Part shown: positions 10,311 to 21,241 of the stretch, one piece after another | Layout: every line of letters starts with the position of its first letter | Position numbering within the stretch: the first letter of the stretch is position 1 | From: Blastobasis lacticolella | Taxonomy: Eukaryota; Arthropoda; Insecta; Lepidoptera; Blastobasidae | DNA length: 64,000 nucleotides | Assembly: GCA_905147135.1 (NCBI GenBank) | Contig: LR990054.1 | Coordinates: 15,041,001-15,105,000 of the forward strand | Reading direction: 5' to 3' | The notes under the pieces: model-generated | Seen by the model: only the letters and a program-made list of their open reading frames with translations | Told to the model about the DNA's origin: nothing | Databases searched by the model: none | Translations under genes and position numbers: made by a program

Positions 10311-12328
10311 TAATATTCAGTGTAATCTCCGAAATTCCTGAACTGATTTAGAGAATTCGAGGAAGCCGCAGTTTTCCCGAGTGTCATTGAGTACGGAATT
10401 GATGTCCCGGAAAAATCACAATCCCACGGGGTAGTCGAATGTTAGCCGAGTTCCATATTGTGCGTGAGTGTAAACTGCGGGGACCGCTTGCAAACAAACC
10501 ATTATTTTTGGTTTGCTGTCAAATCATCATAGGCACAGCATTTTGTGCGCGGCTTTTGTAGAAAACATTTGTACGTATATATTTTTGGTAAATTAACATA
10601 ATAGTTTGGTTTGCTGGTAGAAAACTCAATTAATGAGTTAAGCTCGCCTTTGTACATCTCTGTTACTGTACTGTATAATTATGTCATGTTTGTGTACAAT
10701 AAAGAATAAAGATGAATAGTAGATACCTATCTACTATTATGTTAATTATATATCTACCTACATTAATTAGTTATATATCTACCTACAAACCTAAAAAATA
10801 GGCCGCAGTATCTACCTACCCTTTTTTATAGCTGCTACGAAAACATTTCATCGATGATCTCCCTAAATACATGTACCAACATGGCCGCCTCAAGCGTTCC
10901 CCTGTACGGCTAACCACAAAATCCGGCGCGACCCATTGATCCTAAACAGGCTTTGATCACTGGATGGGTTGACCCAAAATTACTGTCGGTTGCATGCCCA
11001 CAACCCTATAAAGCGATGCTCCAGCGAACAGTCACTGGGCAGACGTGAAACGTAGCACCAAACCACAACAGGCGATCAGTACCTTTAACCTCCGGCGAAA
11101 AATAGAGGTGTTATAAGTTGGACATGTGGCTCTTTGTATCTGTGCGGTGTGTCTGTCTGTGGCATAGTAGCTTCCGATTGGATGGACCGATTTGGATGCG
11201 GTCTTTGAAAGCCTGTTTGTTTGTTTTTTTGTTTCATTAAAATCAGTTCAGTGGTTTAAAAATAATTAAATAAATAAATGAAATAAAATTGGTCGGTGGT
11301 TATCCGACTTTTTCTGTCGGTCAGATTATATGGAAAAGATTTGTTTGTACCTATCTATCTACAGTGATAAAGGACTGAATAAATCCCAGTATTAAGCAAC
11401 AAGGATAAAAATTAAGGCACAATACACTAATATTGTGATGAACGTGGAGAGGCGTCGAATGTATTTTTAACCCCGATGAAAAAAAGCGGGGTGTTATAAG
11501 TCTAATGTGTGTATTTGTGACTCTGTATATGTGTGTGTCTCCTGTGTCGTAGTTAAGTGCCATCTCGATTAAACCGGCTATCAAACAAAGAAAACCGCAT
11601 CGAAATCGGTCCATTCGTTCGGGAGCTACAATGTTACATATACACGACAGAGTTACACTTGTAAAGGTACGTATTATTATCTTATTTATCTTATTCTCTT
11701 ATCTATTATCTTTTAAAGAAGTTTGTATTTAAAAGATAAAAATAAAAGGTTAATGTAAGTAACGTTCTCAACACACAGATTACGGCATGGATAGTGTTAT
11801 TTGGCTAAATTAAGATTCTTGCCTATGCCATAGGTAGGCGAAGGCGTCTGCCGAGAAAATATATCTGGAAATTTCCATGGAAGAGGGAGATGAAACGGAG
11901 TAAGTAATTCCATTTCCCGTGAACAAATGGCGAGTCGAATCGAAGCCGTGTCGAAAATCATCTTACTAGGGTCGTAAGGGTTATCGAATATATTATATAG
12001 AATAGATGTAGGTATAGAATCAGTTACCGACGGAATGGCCGAGCCTCAGGCTAAATCTAACGGGACCGACCCATGGCCCGTAGGTAGGGGAGGGGAGGGC
12101 AAGTTGGTTCATCTAACAAGAATCGTAAGAAAAACACGCATGTTACAGAGATTAACGCAACTTTTGTTTTTATAATAATTAACAGTACTATAGACTATCA
12201 AAATAATTTTATAAATGCTTAAAATAGAAATCACAACCTGGGCATGAGATCATCATGTAAAATAATTGTTTTGAGCCATCTTGCCCCTCCATATAGGGCA
12301 AGATGGTTCGGGCATATAATAATCATTA
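10311..12328. other. Intergenic DNA with retroelement tails
   Basis: Holds an AATAAAG-rich retroelement-like tail near 10680-10710 and two copies of a common tail motif: 11095-11225 (ttataagttggacatgtggc and a ctgtctgtggcat phrase) and 11460-11640 (aaccgcatcgaaatcggtcc). The segment 10995-11040 has TATAAAG followed about 23 bp later by ACAGTCACT, which could mimic a core promoter, but nothing coding follows. Confidence 0.4.
11460..11640. repeat. Dispersed tail repeat with CGAAATCGGTCCATTCG
   Basis: The same motif (aaccgcatcgaaatcggtcc) recurs at 34410-34450 inside LETM1 intron 3, and a related form is at 11095-11225. It is a widespread insect retroelement 3' tail signature and non-coding. 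Confidence 0.55.
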
Positions 12329-12589
12329 CTAGTCTTGACAATTGTCACAAAAGTATGTTCCAGACCCAATATACGAAGAGCACGCTTCGTGAGTCCACTC
12401 TTTGCACTCGGAGCATTGTATCCAATCCTCAGGTGGGGGATAGACATATTTTTCTTTGCAAAGTGTGCAGTAATAATCATGGCCGAGTTCAGAACCAGCG
12501 AGAGCCGATTGTTTTCTATTAGTTTCTATTAGTAGACTGGTAGATAATGCTATTTTAGCTTTAAGTCCGCCAATGTACTGTTTGTGCAT
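12329..12589 (-). mobile_element. Transposase C-terminal relic with PHD-like zinc finger
   Basis: The minus-strand frame of 86 codons ends with a C4HC3 (PHD-type) cysteine pattern: CTLC, then CSEC, then H-E-A-C and a final C-x2-C (FCDNC). In insects this finger often forms the C-terminus of pogo/Tigger-like (DDE_1) transposases. No DDE catalytic region is present upstream, and the frame opens in a simple (TAAA)n repeat at 12595-12620. I read it as the 3' end of a decayed DNA transposon. A host PHD gene is less likely because no neighbouring exon or splice site fits. Confidence 0.6.
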
Positions 12590-13065
12590 GAAGTATAAAT
12601 AAATAAATAAATAAATAAATTAGTGAATATGGTCATATTCGTCTTGCCCGCTTGGCATTTGATAGATAAAAAAAATATACTAAAAATTTATTTGTTTCGG
12701 TGATGAAAGATGCTTCATTACAGCTTAATTTACATAAGATAAGGCAACAGAAGCAACCTTTATCATCAATATATCTGAATGATACAACAGAAAATGTTAA
12801 AACTTATCGTGACAAAATATTTTATTTTCTTGCGTCAATTCTTTTTCTCGTCACTAAAACGCACGCTCTCCCCACGACAGCCGAGTTCGCATTGTATTGT
12901 GAAGTCGGCCCGCCCTGCGCGTCCCGCCACGCCGGTACTTTCATGTACGGAACGAGTAGTAAGATCCTACGAGAATGATTCGTGTTGCCCGCTATATTCA
13001 TCTTGCCCTTCCTTCCCCTAGATAGTACTTATATAGAATAGATTATGTAAACTTACCTAATGAAG
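12590..13065. other. Non-coding, simple repeat then probable transposon flank
   Basis: Begins with (TAAA)n at 12595-12620. Flanking phrases mentioning cttgcccgcttgg and gcccgctatattcatcttgccc, beside the ttgcccctccatatagggc motif at 12285, suggest continuation of the transposon relic. Frames at 12700-13021 are not supported. Confidence 0.35.
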
Positions 13066-13545
13066 AGCGTGGGTGGCCTAGTGGTTGAGGGAGCCGCATC
13101 GTAAGTGAGAGGTACCGGGTTCGAACCCCAGTCCCGCCATATACCTACCAATGAGTCTTTTCTGAATTACTTGAACACTAACTGAAGCTTTTACGCTGCG
13201 GGAAAACATCGTGATGAAACCTGCGCATTCAGGCGACTGAATTTGTAACCATGAACCCAATCTGGTTAGGTTTCAACCCTGAGGGCCTAGTGTGAGTTCC
13301 GCTTCGATTTTACTTAACTATCGCGTTTGCGTTTACGTCGAAATTAGTATGAAGAAAAAAACTTCATTTACGTACCACTAGGCGGCGCTATCTATTTTTT
13401 CATACTAATTTCCACGTAAACGCAAACGCGATAGTAAAGTAAAATCGAAGCGGAACTCACACTAGGCCCTCTGTTATCAGATGGCAGTCGGTCCATTGTA
13501 CTACCTGATCTGCCAAATCCTGGATCATGGCCAAGGCGGACTCTG
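13066..13545 (+). repeat. SINE family S, copy 2, split by a foldback MITE
   Basis: The left part (13066-13282) has A box TGGCCTAGTGG and B box GGTTCGAACCCC. The right part (13470-13545) resumes the same SINE consensus with ctacctgatctgccaaatcc. The 187 bp between are an inverted-repeat MITE, so the SINE is older than the MITE insertion. Confidence 0.85.
13283..13469. mobile_element. Foldback MITE with ~70-bp inverted arms
   Basis: Starts GGGCCTAGTGTGAGTTCC and ends with its exact reverse complement, GGAACTCACACTAGGCCC. The arms continue in near-perfect complementarity through the GATTTTACTT and ATCGCGTTTGCGTTTACG blocks to ATTAGTATGAA, leaving about 45 bp of loop. No target duplication longer than 3 bp is clear. 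It is non-coding. Confidence 0.85.
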
Positions 13546-15333
13546 CCAAAATGGTTATTATTACTTATTAAAGAGCTAATCAGGTAAGTTAAGGATACCC
13601 AATGAAGGACGTATGTAGCTATTAAGCATCCTTACCTAGGTAGGTACCTACCTTCTCTGTCAACTCTATCATCATCTATCCAAGAACGTTGCTTAAAATA
13701 ACTCACAAACTTAAAATGCAAATCGCTGCCACAACCATTAATAATGCAAACGACATCCATTCAAGCCTAAGCCAGAAATGATAAATCGATCTTCCTTTTC
13801 AATACCTACCGAACTCAAGCATCAATGGCCCGGAAAAAGGGCTAAAATTAAAAGATGATTTCAGACTGGCAAGTCTTTTCTAACTTTCGTACTTACCTAC
13901 TACTTATTCAATGGATTAACTGAAGTGTAAGTTCTAAATAAAATTGCGTGTTCAGTACTTACTTAGTAGCTCTGAGATAGAGACTCCTTATAAAAGATTT
14001 TGTTATAAGTATCAACCGTTTATAGCAGAGTAGTTAAGAAACAACCAACATCCAAACTGGTCAGGTTTCAGATGATCCTTTCTCCTTATCTGCCAGATCC
14101 TTGATCATGGTCAAGGCGGATCCCGGGCCCTCGTGCACGAGAACACAACCGGTACATTAACGTCAATTATCTTTATACGAGAGTCTGATACCCTTCCTAA
14201 TGATACGTACGTATAACGTATCTACCTACTAGTAAGTACACTAGTAGGTAGGTACGTTTTTAATTAAGTTTAAGCTTGTCCTTCAGTCAAGCCGAAAGAA
14301 ACGCAGAAAGGATGTTTGATAAAACGGTAGTGTTTGGTTTAATCGAATTTCATGCGCACGAAGGCGCCTGTTCGAGCTACCTACTCGTAACAAATTGTAG
14401 GTACTTACTTATCGCTTTAGAAACTACTTGCGCATAAAATATTTGTTCTAAACCAAGCCGATTTCTCTATAAATAAAAACACAGCTTACTATTTCTAATA
14501 GCAAGTAAATGTTTGTGAACAAACGGCTCGTTATTATCCGCTACGCTTTACGTTTATTTATCTTTCAATCACGGGTGAATCGAAACTGGAGCGTTGCTGG
14601 CCGCGAGCTCCGGGAATTTTATGTGATCTATTTCACCGGAGAGGCCAAATATAATACAGAATAGATTGATGTGCCTTTGAGTTTCAGCGAGGAATTTTCA
14701 TGGGGCATAGGTAGTAGTTCTAGCTAGTTATGTGTAGGCACCTACAACTCGGCATGACCCGCGTGCCGGCAGTAAAAAGTAGAATACACACATCGACTAT
14801 AGGTAAGTAGGTAGCTGTAAGTGATCGCGCCAGATAGTCAACGTCTTGGAGGGAACGAGACCAGGATCACACCAGACAAGAAGCACAAATAGACGGTAAG
14901 GGCGCCGTAGGTAACCGTAGGTAGATCGAGTTTCGCTTTCAGCCATATTACTCACTTTTCTTTTTCGTGACTATAATGTGGCTAAAAAGTGAAACTGCCA
15001 AAAGGATGTGAGGTTGACCGGCTTTTTTTACTTATTGAACCCACACAAGAGGATATGTAAGTACTATCGCTACGAAAAGTCGAAGTTTGTATCAATAACA
15101 ACAAGTTTTTGAGCCAGGTTCTGCACGGGCAGACCAGCGTTTTGTGGGTCGCCTACTATCACTACAGTATAATTTTTCTGCTTTAATGCTATAAGCAGTT
15201 AGGTATGTGGATATTATGGCAACGCTCTCCACTAGCTTGGAGGAGACTCCATTTAATCAGTGTGGATGTGCGATGTATAGTGTAGCGTAGGTAGTACCTA
15301 ACGGGTGTTTTCTTTAGAAGCGGAGAACTGTAC
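13546..15333. other. Intergenic DNA, SINE piece, otherwise nothing seen
   Basis: A 3' fragment of SINE family S lies at 14055-14165 (tctgccagatccttgatcat and ggtcaaggcgga). The rest is AT-rich without coding signals; no frame is supported. Confidence 0.45.
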
Positions 15334-15836
15334 ATTGAAATAAAGCAAAGAAATTGTATTTCACATCAGTGTAACTAGCTTTATTGGAAAGGTTATTTTA
15401 TAGCATTTATGTTTGAATATGATTTCGGTCATATGGGCGCCGTGTGTTTATTAACAACCACTAGTGAGCTTCATCGCCGAACAAAATGTTATATGGCGAA
15501 AGAAATGAACATCAACGAATGATTTCCCGTTGGCTACTCGGTCTGTGTTGGCTACCGAGATTGAGTTATCTAACTCCATTACATGATTTTGTTTGGAGAT
15601 ATGTCAAGTTGCTTTTCTACACTGATAAACCAGAGACGATCGAATACAACATTCGGTGAGTTATTAGCGAAATAGGGCAGCAATTGTAGCAAAAACTGTA
15701 TCCAGATTGGGCCATCTATGCGGTAGAACAGCAGCCACATTGTCGAAATTATATTCAAACATAAATGCCATAAAATTATCTTTTCAATAAAGCTGGTTTC
15801 ACTGCTACTAAATACTTTTGTTTGATTTATTTCAAT
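15334..15836 (+). mobile_element. Tc1/mariner-like transposon relic with long inverted repeats
   Basis: The ends are inverted repeats of roughly 90 bp: the left starts attgaaataaagcaaag and the right is the diverged complement of attgaaataaatcaaac. Both arms run through an agctttattg block to gcatttatgtttgaatat. Between them, the + strand retains transposase C-terminal fragments (TPLHDFVWRYVK and YTDKPETIEYNIR) typical of insect mariner-related elements, broken by stops. The catalytic core is deleted, so the copy cannot supply transposase. Superfamily assignment rests on these short protein matches. Confidence 0.75.
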
Positions 15837-16560
15837 TTACCTTTACCTTTAAAAAACATACTTTGTCATACAAATTAGACATAATTTGATACAAATTAGA
15901 CATAATTTGATACAAATTAGAGGTTATTTGGCAGTTGCAAGGCCACGGACTCGTGGGTTTATTAAGAGATTATAATTTAGCATAGGTAGGTGAAATCAAT
16001 TAATTAATAGTCATGTCCAGGTTGTGTCCTGACCATGATCCAGGATTATGGCAGATGAGCTAATTACAGTGGAGCGACTGCCATCTCTGCAGACTGTACC
16101 TCCTGCATCCATCGGTTCCCAAGGACGTTCAGAGCGTCCGCTGGTTTCCTCCATACGCTGCTATTGCCGTAACGTGGCCGCCACTCGAGATACCTTTTCA
16201 TTTCTGGCTCTCTAATGAGGACCTCATAAAGCATCTCGTCTCAAGATCACTGGCAACACAGTCAACACATGATAGCCCTACACGGAACATGCTCAAGTGA
16301 CATACAACTTGATGGAAGGCGGCAGCTTTTTCATGTTTCAATGATGGTCAACCTACAACCATGCCACATGGCTACCTTACCCCTTCAATTCTGCGTTCAC
16401 AAGAACGCAAGCATTACGCAGAGTATGAATGATACAATGTATGTAACTTACCTATGTAGTAAATAAAAATTTATTTATTTCCCAAATCTTCACAATGTAT
16501 AGGTGAGTTATCCCCAGTTAGTAATAAATATACTTGTGTTGGGGTGGCTCGCTCTCTCCC
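15837..16560. other. Intergenic DNA with reversed SINE piece
   Basis: A minus-strand SINE family S 3' piece is at 16010-16090 (gaccatgatccaggattatg). A short direct triplet of tacaaattagacataatttg-type units lies near 15870-15920. No gene is seen; the frame at 16269-16466 is not supported. Confidence 0.4.
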
Positions 16561-16795
16561 TTATTACATTTGACTAAATTCAGTCATCAAATTCAGAAGC
16601 AAAAAGCGTGAGAGCAAATCAAAGTGGAATGTAGTGCTCATAAAATAAGGTCAATTTTTGTATCACGTCTTTTGACAAGCGGAGCAACATAAAATAAGTG
16701 ATTCAAAAATGGACCTTATTCTACGAGCAATACATTCCACTTTAATTTGCTCTCACGCCTTTTGCTCCAGAATTTAGCTAGGTATAATAAGCGCA
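16561..16795. mobile_element. Foldback MITE, family W
   Basis: Arms of about 70 bp (16597-16668 and 16699-16770) are reverse complements across gcgtgagagcaaatcaaagt, the tggaatgta block and ataaggtc. Outside the arms lie TTATTACATTTGACTAAATT on the left and GGTATAATAAGCGCAT on the right. These outer ends recur at 29245-29425 and around 27345-27870, which defines a family with decayed termini. No protein is encoded. Confidence 0.7.
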
Positions 16796-17299
16796 TTAAT
16801 TATATCTTATTTATATAGGTATTCCGTAACATAGACAAATATGCTGTACTTCAATTTAATTATCTTCTATGTTAGCGTGGTGAAAGCTATATACCGGTAT
16901 GTGTGATGCATCTTATATTATCAATAAGGCTGTACTAATTAGGCAGTCTCCGTGTAAACTTAATCATCATCCCAGCCCATAACTGCTGCTCCCATGTTGA
17001 GGTGGATATGTGGAGTTTCACGCAAAGACCGCGACCGAAATGCCCACAGTCGCAGTAGCCTTCATGTCCGGCATCGCAGATAAGCTGCAAGAGCAGTCTT
17101 CGATGGTATGGTCACGCCTTACCCAGATCATCAAACTATAGGAAACAAATGTCTGGCTGTGCCACATCCACACAGGAAAAAGAGGCTGTGCCAAGAAGAA
17201 AATAACCACTGAAGATAGTTTCCATCGGCCCAATCGTCTCTTCCCATGAGGTGAAATGACAGTCAAATGGGTGCCAAGTACATTGAAAAAAATATATAA
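16796..17299. other. Unassigned repeat-like DNA
   Basis: Near 16960-16985 there is a degenerate start of repeat R1 (catcatcccagcccataact). The following 250 bp have a minus-strand frame (17018-17266) without homology I recognise. Nothing else is supported. Confidence 0.35.
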
Positions 17300-17775
17300 A
17301 TATAATCTATACCAACACTAAAAAAGGAATTAATATTAATATAATTATTGTTGTTAAGATCATCTTACTAATCTATTAATTAAACTAATTTCCCCTAATA
17401 AATGTAATGAGGGAGGAGCAGCCATATTAGATGATATTAATAAAAACCATCATAAAGATATTGAAGGCATAAATCTTATTAAACCTTTATTAATAAATAA
17501 TCTTCGTCTATGGAATTGTTCATAAGTAATATTTGCTAAACAAAATATTCTTGATGAACACAATACATGTTCAATTATTAAAATACAAGCTTCAGCATAC
17601 CTTCATCTATTTATAGTCATAATCACCCCAATAATTTTCTTTTATGAGAAACTGATGAATATGCAATTAAAGATTTCATATCAACTTGACAAAAACATTT
17701 TAATCTAATATAAAATCACCCTATTAATCTAATTACTAACCAAATAATATTAAATTTTATCCCAACATCCTGTAT
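17300..17775 (-). pseudogene. NUMT: nuclear copy of mitochondrial nad4
   Basis: Read on the minus strand with the invertebrate mitochondrial code, this AT-rich block follows NADH dehydrogenase subunit 4 in order. It runs from a degenerate start to QVDMKSLIAYSSVSH, then [19 protein letters not shown] and FMPSMSLWWF, then SSNMAAPPSLHLLGEISLIN. These are the core membrane segments of nad4. It contains frameshifts and changed residues (for example CQVD preserved but the following glycine-rich part altered). TGA is used for tryptophan, so it cannot be a nuclear gene. About 475 bp are recognisable; the edges are blurred. Confidence 0.88.
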
Positions 17776-17800
17776 AAATATTAAAACCCGTAAAAGACCG

Positions 17801-17871
17801 TACACCCTAATTTTAATTATAATGACCATATGATATTAAAGGCATATCATATGGTCTAATCTAAGGGTGTA
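17801..17871. repeat. Nested inverted repeat (hairpin) at NUMT edge
   Basis: Outer arms TACACCCT (17801-17808) and AGGGTGTA (17864-17871) enclose inner arms GACCATATGAT (17824-17834) and ATCATATGGTC (17846-17856). All are exact complements. It lies within 30 bp of the last readable nad4 sequence. It could be a small foldback element or a fold-back repair scar. Confidence 0.55.
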
Positions 17872-18126
17872 CCTTACAAACAATAATTGTTCCTAAGTTA
17901 GTCGAAGGCAACTTCTAAAACTTTAAAAGAGTTACTTTTAAGCAGACTTCTAAGGCCTACATCTCACAGTTTATGAATAATGAACATGTAAAGTTACTTC
18001 TAATTAAGTACTATATTCACCAATAGTAATGTTAGTGCAAAAGATGTTTAAGCTATTATTATAGAATTATAATAACATCAGAGACACGGAACATCACAAT
18101 TATACTAAAATATACTAAATTACAAT
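17872..18126. other. REXO2 3' flank
   Basis: AT-rich sequence after the REXO2 stop on the minus strand, presumably 3' UTR. No canonical AATAAA is evident on that strand close to the stop, though A/T-rich variants occur. Confidence 0.4.
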
Positions 18127-19319
18127 CTAAATATATCTAATATTACTTATATCCAAATCTTTAGATTTAAATATATGTTTCCTATAATATTTCAATTCCT
18201 CTATACTATCCTCTATGTCCTCTATAGACCTGTGGAGGAATCTTTTCCGTGGTATCTGAGAGTACTCTTTCTGAAACCATCTTTTAGCTAACTCCTTTAT
18301 TGTACTGACATCTATGATCCTGTAGTGCAAATGTTGGTCCAAGCGAGGCATATATTTCCGAATAAATAGACGATCCATGTACACACTGTTTCCTCCCAAC
18401 GGACATTTCCTCTCAGGTGTATAAGTCTGCACAAACTTCAGAATTTGGTTTTCAGCTTCATTGAGGGAAATTTTGGATAATCTGCTAGCTTTGGTCAAGC
18501 CACTCTGTAAAGTAACAAGATAAGTATGAATTTTTTTATTTATGTAATTAAAGTATTCAGTATGGTAATTTTTTTATTGCCACAGATAACACCATGGCAA
18601 TAAATACATGAACAGTGAAACATCATTATAATTATAGGTACTTCCTTGTGTAACTGTAGGTATTTAATTATGTCACCACACCATGCTGCTCGATATAATA
18701 TTCAACCTATAATGCAGATGTTGTTGCATTATAATGAAATAACAGTTTACTATAATTTGCATGGGAGGCTGCAGACAAAAGATAAAACACATCAAACAGC
18801 ATTAATCTGTATGCCCGGATGCCTTTTCAATTTTTTTAAATTAAGCACTTTGATATCCTCTAACCAGATTTTCTCTTATTTATACTTTGAAGTCCGGCTT
18901 GCACCAAATTCTTAAATACGTTGAAGAATGACGTTTAAAATTTTTTTGTATGAAGTTCAGGTAAATTCTTTAACACGTTTTAGAATGACGCTTAACGTTT
19001 TTTTGCATGAAGTTTTTTTGAAATACCTTTAAGAATTTGGTGCAAGCCTCTCTGAGTGTAACTTAGGTTAAAAGCTTTACCTCGCCATGTTGCTGCACAC
19101 ACCAAGGGTTCATTTTGCTGAGAATGTCCTCTGGCTGGTGGATCACTAGATCCGGGCCTGACGCCACAATGTTTAGCTCAGCGTCTGTTACGATGCACGC
19201 GATCTCCATAATATGGTCCTTATCAACATCCAAGCCAGTCATTTCCAAGTCGACCCAGACAATCCTCTTTCCAGCATCTTTAGCCTTCGATAAATCCATT
19301 GGAGGGATCTGTTTTGGAC
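18127..19319 (-). CDS. REXO2: Oligoribonuclease (REXO2 / small fragment nuclease)
   Basis: A 3'-5' exoribonuclease of the DEDDh superfamily that degrades RNA of 2-5 nt to mononucleotides, mainly in mitochondria and cytosol. Two coding exons are seen: 19319-19081 and 18504-18127, with acceptor AG at 19321-19320, donor GTAAAG after 19081 and acceptor tttacag before 18504. The 576-bp intron is phase 0. From ATG at 19299-19297 the protein is 198 residues, close to human REXO2 without its presequence. Catalytic residues visible are D17 and E19 (WVDLEMTG), D117 (GNSVYMD), and H164 and D169 (HRSIEDI). The coding frame stays open upstream of the ATG to the acceptor, so a further 5' exon is likely and could add a mitochondrial targeting sequence. 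I could not locate it. The MITE copy at 19746 lies just upstream. Confidence 0.95.
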
Positions 19320-19745
19320 CTTTTTAAAAATAAACAATGTGAAGGTTAGCTGTTCACCAAATATCCACGCTTGTGAATCAGTACAGGCAGGGACCTGACT
19401 TACTATTGTGAATATATCTTGCTGATATCAAATTCCATCTTATATGTGAAATGAAACAGCGAATATGATGCATTAGATTATAACTGAAAGAAATATTGAA
19501 AATGAATGTAATTTGAAAAATACCACGCAGTGTAGTATCGTAGAAAAAGTCAAGGCTTAAGCAACCTTTACATTATCCAATTTATGTTGCTAGCTAGTGC
19601 TGCTAGCTAGCCTGTCATTGGTATGGAGAAGATTTTTTCTGCCTTTGGTTTGCTTATACAGTGGAACTCTATGTAACGGTGCGTTCACATACCAGGGCAA
19701 GCACTATGCGTAGTTCTTGACGTTGTATCAGAGATGTTAAAAACC

Positions 19746-20792
19746 AATGAGGAGTTTTCCAATAGGTATCTATAGCATTCTTAACCACTCACTAGATGGC
19801 GGCCCGACAATTTTGGTAATTGATAATCGTTTGAAAAAGGTTCTTGGGAAAGGGGATATAAACACTGGGTACGTTGTATTGGATAATATTGTATTTATTA
19901 ATAGTTTTCAACCATTTTAGAGGTTGTAATATAATATAATAATAATAAAAATATTTATTTTCTCCACAATAATCTTATAATATTAGGATACAATAATTCG
20001 AACATGAATTTTGTTATTGTGGGAGACTGGAGCTTACGGTAGGTCAAGCCTGTGTTGTAAGTCTCCAGAAATCCCTGTATGATTAAATCAAAGCATAATC
20101 ATTGAGAGAGAGATAGAAACAGAGATAATTTTAGTTAAAGTTACATACTACATTTTTAAAGAAAAAGAAAATAAATGAAAAGATGTGTAGTGCGTTTGCA
20201 TGTGTGTAAGTGTGTGTGTTTATGTGTGTCCATCAGCCAACAACTTGCATAATAGCCTCTGTTTCGTCGTAGTTAACATTTTGTAAAAGTGAAGTTATTT
20301 TGTGTTTTGCTTCGAATTTAGCTAAAGTGTAGATTTGTGTCTGTCTATTGATTCTATTGTAAAGAAATGGACCAAGGAATAGAAAAAATTTTTGAGCAAA
20401 GCTGGTTGACACTTGCCTTGGACAGAAAACTATGGGGCGTCTGGAATTGAATGTGTTATTTGAAGTAGGTGCATATGAGTGTTGTTTCAGAACAATATTC
20501 AATATAAACAGTTGTCGGACAGTCAATACTTTATAATTTTGATATAGTTCAAAAGTAGGAACTTATTATAAATGGAACATAGTGCCTATTCATAAAATAT
20601 GTATTTGTACATTTCGTTCAACCTTTAAAAGTTATGTTTATATTAATAAACATCTTATTTTTAGGTTTAGTATTAGATGACTGCATGATATCACTGCCAA
20701 AATCATACAGATAAAAAAAAATACCAGAATTGTAGGAGCGCCATTGATGCTTTTTGAAACCAACTGACAATACCTACTGGAAACTCCTCATT
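19746..20792. mobile_element. MITE family M, copy A, split by a LINE tail
   Basis: Terminal inverted repeats AATGAGGAGTTTTCC (left) and the complement of AATGAGGAGTTTCCAGTAGG (right). The left half, with tatagcattcttaaccactc, the gatggcggcccgac phrase and actgggtacgttgtattgg, and the right half, with atggaacatagtgcc and gatgctttttgaaacc, match copies B, C and D. The roughly 600 bp in between are a 5'-truncated LINE on the minus strand. Copies B-D lack that insert. Confidence 0.85.
19930..20560 (-). mobile_element. 5'-truncated LINE inserted in MITE copy A
   Basis: The minus-strand frame 20526-20233 ends with a reverse-transcriptase C-terminal region of moth LINE type (FNSRRPIVFCPRQVSTSFAQ, then a FLFLGPFLYN block). 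This is followed by an untranslated tail with short GT-rich repeats and a terminal AAT-rich run (19930-19960). The insert interrupts the MITE sequence gaggttgtaataataatgga. The insertion is younger than the MITE copy. Confidence 0.75.
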
Positions 20793-20821
20793 CAGGAATT
20801 ATGACATCGGCTTGTCAAAAT

Positions 20822-21241
20822 TAAGCGCGCTTCACATGTTCGCCGAAACTTCCGGCGAAACTTTTGCCGGGACTTTGGTCGACCCTCTACATTGTCGTCT
20901 ATTAGGGATGTGGTGGTGTCAAAACGCGCGACATTTTATCGATTCATCGGTGTAATATCAGTAATCTACTGTAAACAGGGTCACAGAGGTGATAGCACCT
21001 GCTCTACTGTAATTACTTTATCTACTAATATCCTGGATCATGGTCAAGAGTATCCCGAACCTGTTACGAGAAAAAGCGCTAGGAATATAAATATAAAATC
21101 GATCGAATTGAGACGACAACAAACTATCTCTACTTAGTCTATGAAATTGGCGAGACATGCCAAATATGCACGGGACTACACGAATACTACCTCAACATTC
21201 TCGTGTTCCCGCGGAACTGTCCACATGTGGAGCGCGCTTTA
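20822..21241 (+). mobile_element. MITE family X, copy 1
   Basis: About 420 bp bounded by inverted ends close to AAAGCGCGCTCCACATGT. The whole element recurs in reverse orientation at 28215-28635, with the ttccggcgaaacttttgcc, cgcgcgacattttatcgatt and tcgatcg/gagacgacaaca blocks shared. The middle contains aatatcctggatcatggtca, which matches the 3' part of SINE family S, in both copies. No protein is encoded. Confidence 0.85.

Noticed and set aside
10995..11040. TATA box plus initiator-like core promoter
   Set aside because: Spacing is short and no exon, open frame or donor site follows; the area is full of retroelement tails.
12329..12589. Host PHD-finger gene on the minus strand
   Set aside because: Single short frame, no flanking exons, next to a simple repeat; this finger type is common at the end of insect transposases.
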